Source: Chloroflexota bacterium
Lineage (GTDB): Bacteria > Chloroflexota > Dehalococcoidia > SHYD01
Direction: 5' to 3'
NCBI GenBank assembly: GCA_016190485.1
Contig: JACPQN010000091.1
Span: 1 to 55,343, forward strand
Length of the DNA stretch: 55,343 nt
The stretch's first letter is position 1, and each line of letters begins with the position of its first letter. The translations under genes and the position numbers were made by a program. The notes beneath the pieces were generated by a model. The model did no database searches. It saw only the letters and a list, made by a program, of their open reading frames with translations, and was not told where the DNA came from. Below, one piece after another: positions 17,821 through 25,526 of this stretch.

Positions 17821-17983
17821 TGTCCTGAGTCAGAGATTCGCCGCACAATGTCATTCTTGAGGAGCGCAGCGACGAAGAATCAGGGGCGGGGTTGCATGCC
17901 CCGCCCAACCAGATGCTTCACCCCGTTCAGCATGACAAGCATTGCCGCCAATTATTCAACGAACTAACGCTTCAGGACACTAG
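17817..17983 (+). mobile_element. MITE-like element with perfect terminal inverted repeats, copy 2
   Basis: A 167-bp element with 12-bp perfect inverted ends, CTAGTGTCCTGA and TCAGGACACTAG. It shares its left CTAG with the preceding element, so the two sit back to back. The interior contains GGCGGGG-TTGCATG-CCCCGCC, a strong hairpin, and the phrase GAGGAGCGCAGCGACGAAG. The right CTAG gives the stop codon of the small minus-strand gene at 17980. CTAG may be the target duplication rather than part of the repeat. Confidence 0.75.
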
Positions 17984-18240
17984 GTGCGCGCGCTGCCGGC
18001 AAGGAGGAGCCGCTCCCCCTGAACCGCGATGTCGCCCCGTTCCGCCAGCTCCCCGACCGCGGCAGCGGCCAGGGTGCTGGCGCTCTTTGCGTCGAGGGAG
18101 CGGTCATGCGCCGTGATGCGCTGGGCGATGTCCTCAGCCGTGCACGGCCCTTCCGCGAGGCGCCTGATCACGAGTTCGAAGACGGACTGCTCGGTGAAGT
18201 TCGCGCAGAGATTGTCCACCAGGAATTTCACCGGTTTCAT
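17980..18240 (-). CDS. Small winged-helix-like protein of unknown function
   Basis: An 86-residue protein, MKPVKFLVDNLCANFTEQSV then FELVIRRLAEGPCTAEDIAQ. The helix pattern (LAEGPCTAEDIAQRI...AVGELAERGDIAVQGERLLL) resembles a winged helix, with a beta hairpin at the end. The ATG at 18240 follows GGAGGT. Its TAG stop is made by the CTAG at the end of the adjoining MITE, so the original C-terminus may have differed. It lies 31 bases downstream of the dienelactone-hydrolase gene on the same strand, so the two are probably co-transcribed. A DNA-binding role is a guess from fold pattern only. Confidence 0.6.
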   Translation of the reverse strand: MKPVKFLVDNLCANFTEQSVFELVIRRLAEGPCTAEDIAQRITAHDRSLDAKSASTLAAAAVGELAERGDIAVQGERLLLAGSART

Positions 18241-18271
18241 CGCATACCTCCGCCCACCCGGTGCCAACCTG

Positions 18272-19039
18272 TTATCCTTGAAGGTGGCGGCCGAAGAACT
18301 CGAAGACCTTTTGCCAGCCGTCCATGGCCTGTTGCTGTCGATAGTTAGCCCGGTCGTAGTAGAAGAACCCGTGCCCGGCCCCTGCGTAGCGGTGAAACTC
18401 GAAGGTCTTGCCATGCCGCTTCAGGGCCTCCTCGTGCTGATCGACTTGCGGCGGAGACGGGCTCTGGTCCTCCTCCCCGAACAGGCCCAGGAGCGGGCAG
18501 GAAAGCTCGGCCGTGTAGTCGATGGGCGCGACAGGCTGAGCAGCGGTCAACTCCTCCTGGGACTGGACCACTCGGCCCCCCCAACAGTCGACAGCCGCGT
18601 CCAAGCTCGTGGTGCGGCAGGCGACCAGAAAGGCGTGGCGTCCGCCGGAGCAGGTGCCGATCACTCCTACCTTCCCGTTGCTGTAGGGCAGGGACCGCAG
18701 ATGCCCCATGGCCGCCTCGCAGTCTCCCACCACGCTGTCGTCGGGAACGCCGCCGGCGCTTCGAGCTCGCGCCGCGACCTCTTCTGGTGTCCCGTGGCCG
18801 AAGCGCTCGTAAAGGTTGGGGCAGATGACCGCGTAGCCGTGCTGACTGAAACGGCGGGCGGTCTCCCGGTAGAACTCGTCCCAGCCGGGGAGGTGGTGAA
18901 TGAGCACGATGCCGGGATACGGGCCAGCCCCAAGAGGGCGGGATAGATACGCCTTGACGCTGTCGCCCTGGTAGCCCTTGATTGTGACGGTCTCAGCCAA
19001 CATGCCTTCGTACGCATCGGTCCTGAACTGGTTCCACAT
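18272..19039 (-). CDS. Dienelactone hydrolase family protein
   Basis: A 255-residue alpha/beta hydrolase. The core strand PGIVLIHHLPGWDEFYRETA leads to the nucleophile motif VGVIGTCSGG, in which Cys130 is in the position used by dienelactone hydrolase. Asp191 (FGEEDQSPSP) and His223 (GAGHGFFYYD) complete the triad. The family opens enol-lactones of chlorocatechol pathways, but most members are carboxyl-ester hydrolases of unknown substrate. No signal peptide is present, so it is cytoplasmic. ATG at 19039 follows GGAGGGACACC. No aromatic-pathway genes are adjacent, so no pathway is assigned. Confidence 0.9.
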   Translation of the reverse strand: MWNQFRTDAYEGMLAETVTIKGYQGDSVKAYLSRPLGAGPYPGIVLIHHLPGWDEFYRETARRFSQHGYAVICPNLYERFGHGTPEEVAARARSAGGVPDDSVVGDCEAAMGHLRSLPYSNGKVGVIGTCSGGRHAFLVACRTTSLDAAVDCWGGRVVQSQEELTAAQPVAPIDYTAELSCPLLGLFGEEDQSPSPPQVDQHEEALKRHGKTFEFHRYAGAGHGFFYYDRANYRQQQAMDGWQKVFEFFGRHLQG

Positions 19040-19196
19040 GGTGTCCCTCCTTCACGACTGGTGATGGCCCCGCTCTCGGCTTGCACACGGTCCAGTGGCT
19101 CAGAGCAGGGGGCAGGCTCGTGCCTTGAGGCAGACAGCCCGCACCGAACACTACCCCAGGAAAGCGGCAGCGTCAAGGTCGAGTAGGGTCAGGAGA
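19040..19196. other. Upstream region of the hydrolase gene
   Basis: No gene is seen. The gap 19040-19456 also contains the MITE-like element at 19197-19292 and, on the plus strand, a TATAAT at 19348-19353 that may serve the propeller gene at 19457. No good -35 box is visible at 17 bases. Confidence 0.4.
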
Positions 19197-19292
19197 GCGT
19201 GTTTAATAACTCCGCACTGCAGGCTGAAGCATGCATAGCCGCTCAGAATGCCTCAGGCTTGAGCCTGAGGTGGCAGGTTGATAAACACCCTC
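19197..19292 (+). mobile_element. Short MITE-like element, family 1 copy A, with 9-bp target duplication
   Basis: A 96-bp element flanked by GTCAGGAGA at 19188-19196 and 19293-19301. The left end is GCGTGTTTAATAAC and the right end read inward is GAGGGTGTTTATCAAC. The body has a palindrome, CCTCAGGCT-TG-AGCCTGAGG, and a remnant of a second one. It is near identical to copies at 24821 and 33927, but a deletion has damaged the first hairpin. Confidence 0.8.
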
Positions 19293-19456
19293 GTCAGGAG
19301 ATATCAGGCACGGCCTCCTTTTGTGACCCTCTCGGTTAGTGGAGGAGTATAATCAGGAACAAGCTGCCCTTTGCCATCTTCCTGGACCCGGAGGGGAACT
19401 GGTTCGGACTGCGGCAACGGCGTGCTCCCTAACGGCTCTCCCGCAGAGGATGCGCC

Positions 19457-21181
19457 ATGAAGACGGCCCCAGGCTTACTGGCCTTCAGCCTTTCCCTGGC
19501 TGTCACGGCCTTATTGCTGGGTGGCGCGCTCCCCCATCCGGCCGTGACGCCCTTTCCTCAAGGAGAGTTTCCCGCCCCTACCCTCCTGAGCCCCCAGGAG
19601 GGCGAGACGGTAGCGTCCTTCGGCCCTGACCTGACCTGGCGCAATCCCCCTGGCGCCGCGCAGGTCCACCTCCAAGTCATCCCTTCTAGCCGGGACGGGC
19701 CAGGGGTGGACATCCTTCTGGGGTCGGCTGCCACTTCCTTTCGTATCCCCCCGCCGCCGGAGTGGTACGGGTTGCTGCCGGACATGACCTACACCTGGCG
19801 AGTCCGGACCGCAGAGGCCGCAGGGCCTCTGGCGGCGGACGATCCCATCTGGGGTCCCTGGGCGGAGCGCACATTCCGCACGCCCGCAGTCTCCAGCGCG
19901 AGCATCAGCCTTGTAGCTCCTCCTTCCGGCGCAGTGGTAGCCACTCGCACCCCTGAGCTTCAGTGGCGTAGCGATCGCAGGGACCTCTACTACTATGAGG
20001 TCCAGGTCAGCAAGGACCCCGAGTTCGGCGCCGGGCTTCTTGGCCCGTGGGCCCCTGTAATCTGGCAGGTAGTCCACGGCGGGTTGGCCCAGCCACCTAA
20101 CACCTACCGAGTACCCGCACCTGCCCCGCTGGATGACAACTCGCCCTACTACTGGCGGGTGCGTCCCAGGGTGCAGGGGGATGGCAAGCCTGTGGGCTGG
20201 TCTTTCACCCTTCCTTTCTACGTGGTGGTGGCCGCGGGGCGGCCTGCCCCAACTCCTGCGGCCGCCCCGCCGCCGCCGCCAGGGAAAATTGCTTTTACCT
20301 CCAGTAGGGATGGCAACCCGGAGGTCTATGTGATGAAGGGCGATGGCAGCCAGCAGACCCGTATCACCGACAGCGAGGCAGCAGACCTGTTTCACGCCTG
20401 GTCCCCCGACGGGTCTCGGATCGCTTTCACCTCCAACCGAACCGGCCAGTATGAGATCTACGTCATGAACGCCGATGGCAGCGGCCAGGTCCAGTTGACT
20501 ACGGGCGGGCTGGGAGTCTCCAGGCCCGTCTGGTCCCCCGATGGCTCCAGAATCGCCTTCTGGGCCTTCGCCGACGACTTTCCCAACACAGAAATCTACG
20601 TGATGCGAGCCGATGGCGCTGGCGCTACCCGTCTGACCCACCATCCCGCCGCTGACATTGTGCCCACCTGGTCTCCGGATGGCGCCAGGATCGCCTTCGC
20701 CTCTCGGAGGGACGGTGATGCCGAGATCTACGTGATGAACAGTGACGGCAGCGGGCAGCGCGCCCTGACCCGCAACTCCGCCGACGACACCCAGCCCGCC
20801 TGGTCGCCTCGGGGCGCTCACATCGCCTTCGTCTCCGACCGGGATGGCAACCCGGAGGTCTACGTGATGAGCGCTGACGGCAGTGGGCAAGCCCGCCTCA
20901 CAGACTCCCCCTACACCGACGAGGACCCCCGCTGGTCCCCCGATGGCCGAAAGCTCCTCTACCGCTGCACTACCCGCGTCTGCATCGTCCCCGTGGAAGG
21001 GGGCCTGTCCCGGGCCATCACTGGGTACCAGGACGGGAACCCCACCTGGTCGCCCGATGGTGTAAAGATAGCCTACGAGTGTGGTTCCAACCTGTGTGTA
21101 GTGAACGCCGACGGCAGTCGCCGTACGCATCTGACTCAGCACGTCTTCCATGACTGGGACCCAGTGTGGTCACCCAGGTAG
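19457..21181 (+). CDS. Secreted WD40-like (TolB-type) beta-propeller protein
   Basis: A 574-residue protein. The N-terminus is a signal peptide or anchor ([20 protein letters not shown]). Residues 40-265 hold two fibronectin-III-like modules, each with a TPTLLSP- or SLVAPPSG-type start and a YTWRVR/YYWRVR strand. From about 275 there are PD40 blades, each made of IAFTSxRDGNxEIYVM, ADGSGQxxLT and WSPDG; seven WSPDG-type units can be counted up to the last residues. This propeller is used for protein binding in TolB and related secreted proteins. Here no Tol/Pal genes are near, so an outer-surface or sugar/peptide-binding role is possible. The ATG at 19457 is preceded by GCAGAGGATGCGCC, a weak ribosome site. 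Confidence 0.85.
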   Translation: MKTAPGLLAFSLSLAVTALLLGGALPHPAVTPFPQGEFPAPTLLSPQEGETVASFGPDLTWRNPPGAAQVHLQVIPSSRDGPGVDILLGSAATSFRIPPPPEWYGLLPDMTYTWRVRTAEAAGPLAADDPIWGPWAERTFRTPAVSSASISLVAPPSGAVVATRTPELQWRSDRRDLYYYEVQVSKDPEFGAGLLGPWAPVIWQVVHGGLAQPPNTYRVPAPAPLDDNSPYYWRVRPRVQGDGKPVGWSFTLPFYVVVAAGRPAPTPAAAPPPPPGKIAFTSSRDGNPEVYVMKGDGSQQTRITDSEAADLFHAWSPDGSRIAFTSNRTGQYEIYVMNADGSGQVQLTTGGLGVSRPVWSPDGSRIAFWAFADDFPNTEIYVMRADGAGATRLTHHPAADIVPTWSPDGARIAFASRRDGDAEIYVMNSDGSGQRALTRNSADDTQPAWSPRGAHIAFVSDRDGNPEVYVMSADGSGQARLTDSPYTDEDPRWSPDGRKLLYRCTTRVCIVPVEGGLSRAITGYQDGNPTWSPDGVKIAYECGSNLCVVNADGSRRTHLTQHVFHDWDPVWSPR

Positions 21182-21192
21182 CAGCCTGCTGC

Positions 21193-21221
21193 TTCAAAGC
21201 GGACTGACCTTCCGGTATACT
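21193..21221 (+). promoter_or_regulatory. Promoter for the amidohydrolase gene
   Basis: TTCAAA (4 of 6) and TATACT (5 of 6) are spaced 17 bases apart just after the propeller gene. This gives a leader of about 48 bases to the ATG at 21276. Confidence 0.45.
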
Positions 21222-21275
21222 CAGGATACTTTCCCCACCTTGGGCCTCCGGCGCGGCGCCGGGAAGGAGACAGCT

Positions 21276-22496
21276 ATGGCAACAGCGATCCTGGGAGGCA
21301 CCCTCATTGATGGTACAGGGAGCAGCCTTCTTCGGGATGCGGTGGTTCTGGTAGAAGGCGACCGCGTCCAGGCCACCGGCAGGCGGGACGAGCTGACGGT
21401 ACCCCCCGGCACCCGGGTGATCGACGCCGCGGGCAAGACGGTCATGCCCGGGATCATCGACACCCACGACCATTTGGCCAGTCACGGCTACGACATCCTG
21501 ACCCGCACCGGCCTCCAGACCGTCATCAGCTACTCGAACCTCCTCACGGCCAGGGCCATCCGGGAGACCCTGGAGGCGGGGATCACCACGGTGCGGGACG
21601 CCGGCGGCCTGGACCGTGGCTTCAAGCAGGCCGTGGAGGACAGCCTGATCCCCGGCCCACGGTTGCTCATCACCCTGGGCTTCATCTCGCCCACCGGCGG
21701 CATCGGCGACCACACCACCGTCTCCGGCGAGCTGATTCACCCTAACCCCGCGCTGCCCGACGGCGTGGCCGACGGCCCCGCGGCGGTGCGGGCCAAGGTG
21801 CGGGAGATGATCCGCTGCGGCGCCGACGCGGTGAAGACCGCCACCACCGGCGGCGTCAGCTCGGCCCGCCACGGCCCCAAGGACCAGGAGTATAGCCGGG
21901 AGGAGCTGGAGGCCCTGGTGGACGAGGCCCACGCCCAGGGCAAGCTGGTGATGTGCCACGCCTTGGGCGGCCCCGGCCTGGAGCTGGCCGTGGCCTGCGG
22001 GGTGGACTCCATCGAGCACGGCGGCTTCCTGGACGAGCACCCCGCGGCCATCAAGGCGATGGCTTCAAAGGGCATCTACTACGTGCCCACCTACTCCGTC
22101 TACGTGCACCACCGCAAGAGCCCCTTCGAGTACATGCGGCAGCGGTCGCAGCCCATGCTGGAGCACCACATCCGCAGCCTGAGGATGGCCCTGGACGCGG
22201 GGGTAAAGGTGGCCATGGGGACTGACGCCGGCGGCTGGGTGCACGCTCAGAACATGACGGAGCTGGCCTGCTTTGTGGAGGCGGGCATGTCGCCCATGGA
22301 TGCTATCGTGGCCAGCACGAAGACTGCGGCGGCGTGCATCGGCCTGGGCCAGGACCTGGGCACCCTGGAGCCGGGCAAGTGGGCCGACCTGCTGGTGGTG
22401 GACGGTGACCCCCTGGCCGACATCTCCATTCTCCAGCAGAAGGAGCGCCTGCTGCTGGTGATGAAGGGCGGGCAGGCGTATGTGGACCGCCTGTAG
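21276..22496 (+). CDS. Metal-dependent amidohydrolase (imidazolonepropionase/prolidase-like group)
   Basis: A 406-residue amidohydrolase. Motifs in order are ILGGTLIDGTGSSLLRDAV (N-terminal beta sandwich), VMPGIIDTHDHLASH with metal ligands His64 and His66, AVKTATTGG with Lys187 as the bridging carbamate, MCHALGG (His228), SIEHGGFLD (His248), and MGTDAGG (Asp317). All ligands of a binuclear amidohydrolase of the Xaa-Pro dipeptidase/arginine carboxypeptidase group are present. These cytoplasmic enzymes hydrolyse N-acyl or peptide-like bonds; the substrate is not predictable. The start at 21276 has GGGAAGGAGA upstream; the longer frame would overlap the propeller gene. Confidence 0.9.
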   Translation: MATAILGGTLIDGTGSSLLRDAVVLVEGDRVQATGRRDELTVPPGTRVIDAAGKTVMPGIIDTHDHLASHGYDILTRTGLQTVISYSNLLTARAIRETLEAGITTVRDAGGLDRGFKQAVEDSLIPGPRLLITLGFISPTGGIGDHTTVSGELIHPNPALPDGVADGPAAVRAKVREMIRCGADAVKTATTGGVSSARHGPKDQEYSREELEALVDEAHAQGKLVMCHALGGPGLELAVACGVDSIEHGGFLDEHPAAIKAMASKGIYYVPTYSVYVHHRKSPFEYMRQRSQPMLEHHIRSLRMALDAGVKVAMGTDAGGWVHAQNMTELACFVEAGMSPMDAIVASTKTAAACIGLGQDLGTLEPGKWADLLVVDGDPLADISILQQKERLLLVMKGGQAYVDRL

Positions 22497-22558
22497 CCCA
22501 TGAATACCGTGCAATCATTCTTAGCATTTGTTATCATCTGGTGTGGGTGATCACACCA

Positions 22559-22724
22559 CTAGTAGTCCGTGACTCATTAATTGGGGAATAAGGCCGTCTG
22601 TCCGCTCATGGTGAGCCTGTCGAACCATGAGCCGCTCGTGGTTCCCTTCGGCTTCGCTCAGGGCAGGCTCTCGGCTCACCATGAGCGGTGTCTCTTATCA
22701 CGCTTTTTCGCAAGTAAGTACTAG
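22559..22724 (+). mobile_element. MITE-like element of the CTAG-flanked family, copy 3 (mosaic)
   Basis: A 166-bp element between two CTAGs. Its right end (GCAAGTAAGTACTAG) and inner 59 bp match copy 1 at 17651 in inverted orientation. Its left end (TAGTCCGTGACTCA) resembles instead the TGTCCTGAGTCA end of copy 2, so it looks like a mosaic. It contains a long near-palindrome around GAGCCGCTCGTGG. The gap 22497-22792 holds nothing else recognised. Confidence 0.6.
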
Positions 22725-22792
22725 CGAGGGTGTTGTGGCTCTCGCCGGATTATCGTCGCCGATATCTTGAAACGCGCAAGAAAGATGGGCCG

Positions 22793-23125
22793 ATGAGGAA
22801 AGAGCGTATGGTAGGGTCCCGGCTCCCGTCGGAGCTCATACAGGACTTGGAGCTGATAGAGCAGGCCGAACAGAGCGACCGCTCTACAGTGGTACGGAAG
22901 CTCCTTCAGCGCGCCGTCCGAGAGTGGAAGCTGGAGCACTTTGCCAGACGCTACGCGGAGAGCACCATGAGTATGGCCCGTGCCGCTCAGGAGAGTGGCG
23001 TGTCACTGTGGGAAATGATGGAATACCTGCGATCTAAGAAGATCCCTTGTCAGTACGACTTTCAGGAATGGGAGCAGGACTTGGCTGCAGTCGAGCGAGT
23101 GCTGGTTTCTGGCAGAGGTAGTTAG
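22793..23125 (+). CDS. Ribbon-helix-helix / UPF0175-like antitoxin protein
   Basis: A 110-residue protein. The first half, VGSRLPSELIQDLELIEQAEQ then SDRSTVVRKLLQRAVREWK, is a ribbon-helix-helix pattern (strand, helix, turn, helix). The second half, FARRYAESTMSMARAAQESG then VSLWEMMEYLRSKKIP, matches the UPF0175 pattern found in antitoxins of PIN-domain toxins. Start is ATG 22793 or ATG 22808; the latter has a better GAGGAAAGAG site. No toxin gene follows; downstream is a hairpin and converging SDR genes. It may be an orphan antitoxin or a free-standing regulator. A mobile element lies directly upstream. Confidence 0.7.
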   Translation: MRKERMVGSRLPSELIQDLELIEQAEQSDRSTVVRKLLQRAVREWKLEHFARRYAESTMSMARAAQESGVSLWEMMEYLRSKKIPCQYDFQEWEQDLAAVERVLVSGRGS

Positions 23126-23128
23126 CAC

Positions 23129-23154
23129 CACGCCAGTTCGCCAATGCTGGCGTG
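23129..23154. terminator. Hairpin between converging genes
   Basis: An 8-bp perfect stem (CACGCCAG/CTGGCGTG) with a 10-base loop directly after the antitoxin-like stop and before the SDR stop at 23164. Neither side has a T-run. It is a plausible bidirectional terminator by position. Confidence 0.4.
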
Positions 23155-23163
23155 ACCCCCGTC

Positions 23164-23961
23164 TTACCCCAGCACCCCCAGCGCGCCGCCGGTGACCTGG
23201 AGGGCAGTGCCTGTGACGAAACTGGCTTCGGGAGAGGCCAGGAAGAGCACGGCTTGGGCCACCTCCTCGGGCTTGCCGGGCCGCCCCAAGGGGATGTTTT
23301 GGGTCATGCGCTGCTGCTCCTGGGCCGTGAGGGCCTCGTAGCGGCGGGCCACCCGGGCGCCCGGCTCCGTGAGGATGAAGCCGGGGATCACCGCGTTCAC
23401 CCGGATGCCGTGCGGCCCCAGGTCTTTCGCAAGCTGGAGGGTGAAGCCCAGCACCCCCGCCTTGGCCGCGGCGTAGGGCAGGCGGGCCGCCGAGGTGCCC
23501 AGAGGCCCAAAGGCCCCGAAGGAGGTTGACGAAGAGAAGTTCACGATGGCGCCCTCCCTCTGCTCCTTCATGTGAGGCACCACCTCCCGGCAGCAGAGGT
23601 AGACGCTCTTCAGGTTCAGGTCCACCTGCTGGTCCCACAGCTTCTCCTCTACCTCCTCGATCTCCCGCACCCCCACGTTGCCGCTGCCGCCGGCGTCGTT
23701 CACCAGGATGTCTATCCGCCCCAGGCGGTTGCGCGCGGTGCGCACCATGGTCTGCACCTGGCGGGCGTCGGTCACGTCGGTGGTGGCGAAGATCACGTTG
23801 TGTCCCAGGCGCCGCAGCATGCGGGAGGACTCCTCCAGGCCAGGGGTGTCGATGTCGGTGATGAGGAGGTCGGCACCCTCCTGAGCGAAGAGGTGGGCGA
23901 TGGCCCGCCCGATGCCCCTGGCAGCGCCGGTAATGATGGCCTTTTTGCCTTCCAGTCGCAT
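23164..23961 (-). CDS. SDR family oxidoreductase (first)
   Basis: A 265-residue classical short-chain dehydrogenase. The cofactor motif is TGAARGIG at about 11, with an acidic residue after beta-2 (ITDID) that favours NAD(H). NDAGG replaces the common NNAG. The catalytic Ser is in NFSSSTS and Tyr-x3-Lys is YAAAK. C-terminal GRPGKPEEVAQAVLFLASPE is standard. It acts on an alcohol or ketone in the cytoplasm; the substrate is unknown. The gene follows a second SDR on the same strand with a 9-base gap, probably an operon that started by duplication or handles successive steps. The start ATG at 23961 follows AAGGGGCGGCC. Confidence 0.9.
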   Translation of the reverse strand: MRLEGKKAIITGAARGIGRAIAHLFAQEGADLLITDIDTPGLEESSRMLRRLGHNVIFATTDVTDARQVQTMVRTARNRLGRIDILVNDAGGSGNVGVREIEEVEEKLWDQQVDLNLKSVYLCCREVVPHMKEQREGAIVNFSSSTSFGAFGPLGTSAARLPYAAAKAGVLGFTLQLAKDLGPHGIRVNAVIPGFILTEPGARVARRYEALTAQEQQRMTQNIPLGRPGKPEEVAQAVLFLASPEASFVTGTALQVTGGALGVLG

Positions 23962-23970
23962 GGCCGCCCC

Positions 23971-24744
23971 TTAGCCTTGCACCGAGAGCTTGCCCGCGGT
24001 GTAGCCGCCGTCCACATAGAGTACCTGCCCAGTGACGTAAGCGCTATGGCGCGAGGCCAGGAACAGCACAGCCTGCGCGATGTCCTGCGGCTGGCCCGGG
24101 CGTCCCAGGGTCACCTCCTTCAGAAAGGCCCGCTGGTAGGCGGTAGAGACGGTCTCGTTCTGCTGGATGCGCTGCGTCATGGTCATGCCCGGCCCCACGG
24201 CGTTGACCGTGATCCCGTAAGGCCCCAGCTCCAGGGCCATGACCCGGGTCAGGTGCGCGAGGCCGGCCTTGGAGGTGCAGTAGCCCACGGCGTTGATCCG
24301 GGCCGCCTCTGCCGCGGTGGACACGATGTTGACGATGCGGCCGCCTTTGCCGTGGGCGATAAGCGCCCTGGCAAAGGCCTGGGAGAAGAGAAAGGGCCCC
24401 CGCAGGTTCACCGCCAGGATCCGGTCGAACAGCTCTTCAGTGAACTCCAGGAAGGGCATTCCGGTGGTCAGCCCGGCGTCGTTCACCAGGATGTCCGCAG
24501 TACCGAAGCGCGCCTGCGCTTGCTCCAGGGCGACCTGGACATCTTTGGGCGCCGAGACATCGCAGCGGGTCGCCGCGGCGTGGCCGCCCTTGGCTTCGAT
24601 GAGCCGGACGGTCTCCTGGGCGCCTGCCTCATCGATGTCTGCGATGAGGACGCTGGCGCCTTCGGCAGCGAAGGTGAGGGCGATGCTGCGGCCGATGCCC
24701 GAGGCCGCGCCCGTGACGATGGCCACCTGCTGCTCCAACTCCAT
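23971..24744 (-). CDS. SDR family oxidoreductase (second)
   Basis: A 257-residue short-chain dehydrogenase: TGAASGIG near 12, IADIDEAG after beta-2 (NAD-type), NDAG, catalytic Ser in NIVSTAAEAARI, YCTSK for Tyr and Lys, and GRPGQPQDIAQAVLFLASRH at the C-terminus. It is clearly homologous to the next gene downstream, but the two differ widely in the substrate loop (GPGMTMTQRIQQNETVSTAY here). It is the first gene of the pair; the MITE at 24821 lies 76 bases upstream of its start, so the promoter region is short or partly inside the element. Substrate unknown. Confidence 0.9.
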   Translation of the reverse strand: MELEQQVAIVTGAASGIGRSIALTFAAEGASVLIADIDEAGAQETVRLIEAKGGHAAATRCDVSAPKDVQVALEQAQARFGTADILVNDAGLTTGMPFLEFTEELFDRILAVNLRGPFLFSQAFARALIAHGKGGRIVNIVSTAAEAARINAVGYCTSKAGLAHLTRVMALELGPYGITVNAVGPGMTMTQRIQQNETVSTAYQRAFLKEVTLGRPGQPQDIAQAVLFLASRHSAYVTGQVLYVDGGYTAGKLSVQG

Positions 24745-24820
24745 GACGCTGCTCCTGGGATGGGTTCGGGCGACGGTAGGATGGCATGCAGATGATGATT
24801 TGTCAAAGCAGGTCTGTGGG

Positions 24821-24918
24821 AGTGTTTAATAACTCCGCACTGCAGGCTGAAGCCTGCAGCATAGCCGCTCAGAATGCCTCAGGCTTGAGCCTGAGGTGGC
24901 AGGTTGTTAAACACCCTC
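24821..24918 (+). mobile_element. Short MITE-like element, family 1 copy B, with 9-bp target duplication
   Basis: A 98-bp element flanked by GTCTGTGGG at 24812-24820 and 24919-24927. It has both intact hairpins, CTGCAGGC-TGAA-GCCTGCAG and CCTCAGGCT-TG-AGCCTGAGG, between ends AGTGTTTAATAAC and GTTGTTAAACACCCTC. It is the best-preserved copy in the window. Confidence 0.85.
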
Positions 24919-24927
24919 GTCTGTGGG

Positions 24928-25148
24928 TGGGGGGAGTGCTGAACAACAGGATCATTGGGCGTATCACCAGGCCAAGCCACCGTTCGTTGAGCCTGCCTGC
25001 GGTGGGCAGGCTTGTCGAAGCCGTGCTCTGAGCCAGCCGAAGGGCATGCCCTTGCCAGTCGAAGAGGACCGGCGGTGGTGCCTTCGACAAGCTCAGGCAA
25101 CGCCATAGCGAGTGATTCGGCGCTCTCGTCCACGCTGGCGGGCGCAGC
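24928..25148. other. Gap with degenerate palindromic repeats
   Basis: No gene is recognised. The gap holds short inverted repeats such as GCCTGCC/GGGCAGGC near 24992 and scattered CCTTCGACAAGCTCAGG phrases, seen also at 17748 and 30040. These look like decayed remnants of intergenic repeat elements. Confidence 0.5.
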
Positions 25149-25182
25149 GGCAGAAAGCCTCTCGCAAGAGAGGCTTTCTGCC
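25149..25182 (-). terminator. Perfect 15-bp hairpin with GCAA loop, end of the oxidoreductase operon
   Basis: GGCAGAAAGCCTCTC and GAGAGGCTTTCTGCC pair without a mismatch around a GCAA tetraloop. It sits 35 bases after the last gene of the minus-strand operon. There is no T-run, so it may act as an mRNA 3'-end stabiliser or a processing site as much as a terminator. Confidence 0.5.
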
Positions 25183-25216
25183 AGTGGGTACTGGAAGATC
25201 TGCGGTTGTCGGTGGG

Positions 25217-25438
25217 TTAAGTAACTAAGAGGCGCTGGCGGCGGATTTCCTGGGCCGCCTCCACTGAGAACTCAGCTCCGCACTCGGCGCAACGGTAGCT
25301 GGAGGCTTTGTCTTCGTTGCCGATGTCCTGCACGCTGTCCCAGCGTGCCGAAAGGATCGGATGGGGACATTCCACATGAAGGCTCTGGGCTGTCGGCTGT
25401 TCGGCTTTCTTGCGGGTGAAGAAGCTCAGTACTCCCAT
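25217..25438 (-). CDS. Small zinc-ribbon-like protein in the oxidoreductase operon
   Basis: A 73-residue protein, MGVLSFFTRKKAEQPTAQS then LHVECPHPILSARWDSVQDI, with CPH early and CAECG later, the spacing of a small metal-binding ribbon. The start at 25438 has a strong GGAGGTGAAC ribosome site, which makes it a convincing gene despite its size. It is 88 bases after the beta-subunit gene and on the same strand. The basic N-terminus (FFTRKK) may help it contact a nucleic acid or a protein. It could be an assembly or regulatory factor for the complex, but nothing in the sequence proves it. Confidence 0.75.
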   Translation of the reverse strand: MGVLSFFTRKKAEQPTAQSLHVECPHPILSARWDSVQDIGNEDKASSYRCAECGAEFSVEAAQEIRRQRLLVT

Positions 25439-25526
25439 GTTCACCTCCCCCGCCAGTACCCACTGCCGCCACCTATGCGCGCAGGCTATAGCAACTTTAG
25501 AGCAATTCTCTGGTTGTGGCAACCCC

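Noticed and set aside
17651-17908. An 85-codon minus-strand gene
   Set aside because: The frame is built from MITE sequence with TCAGGG/CCCTGA palindromes, and it has no recognisable protein pattern.
17651-17983. CRISPR array
   Set aside because: The repeats are palindromic ends of two different elements and not short direct repeats with unique spacers. No cas genes are in the window.
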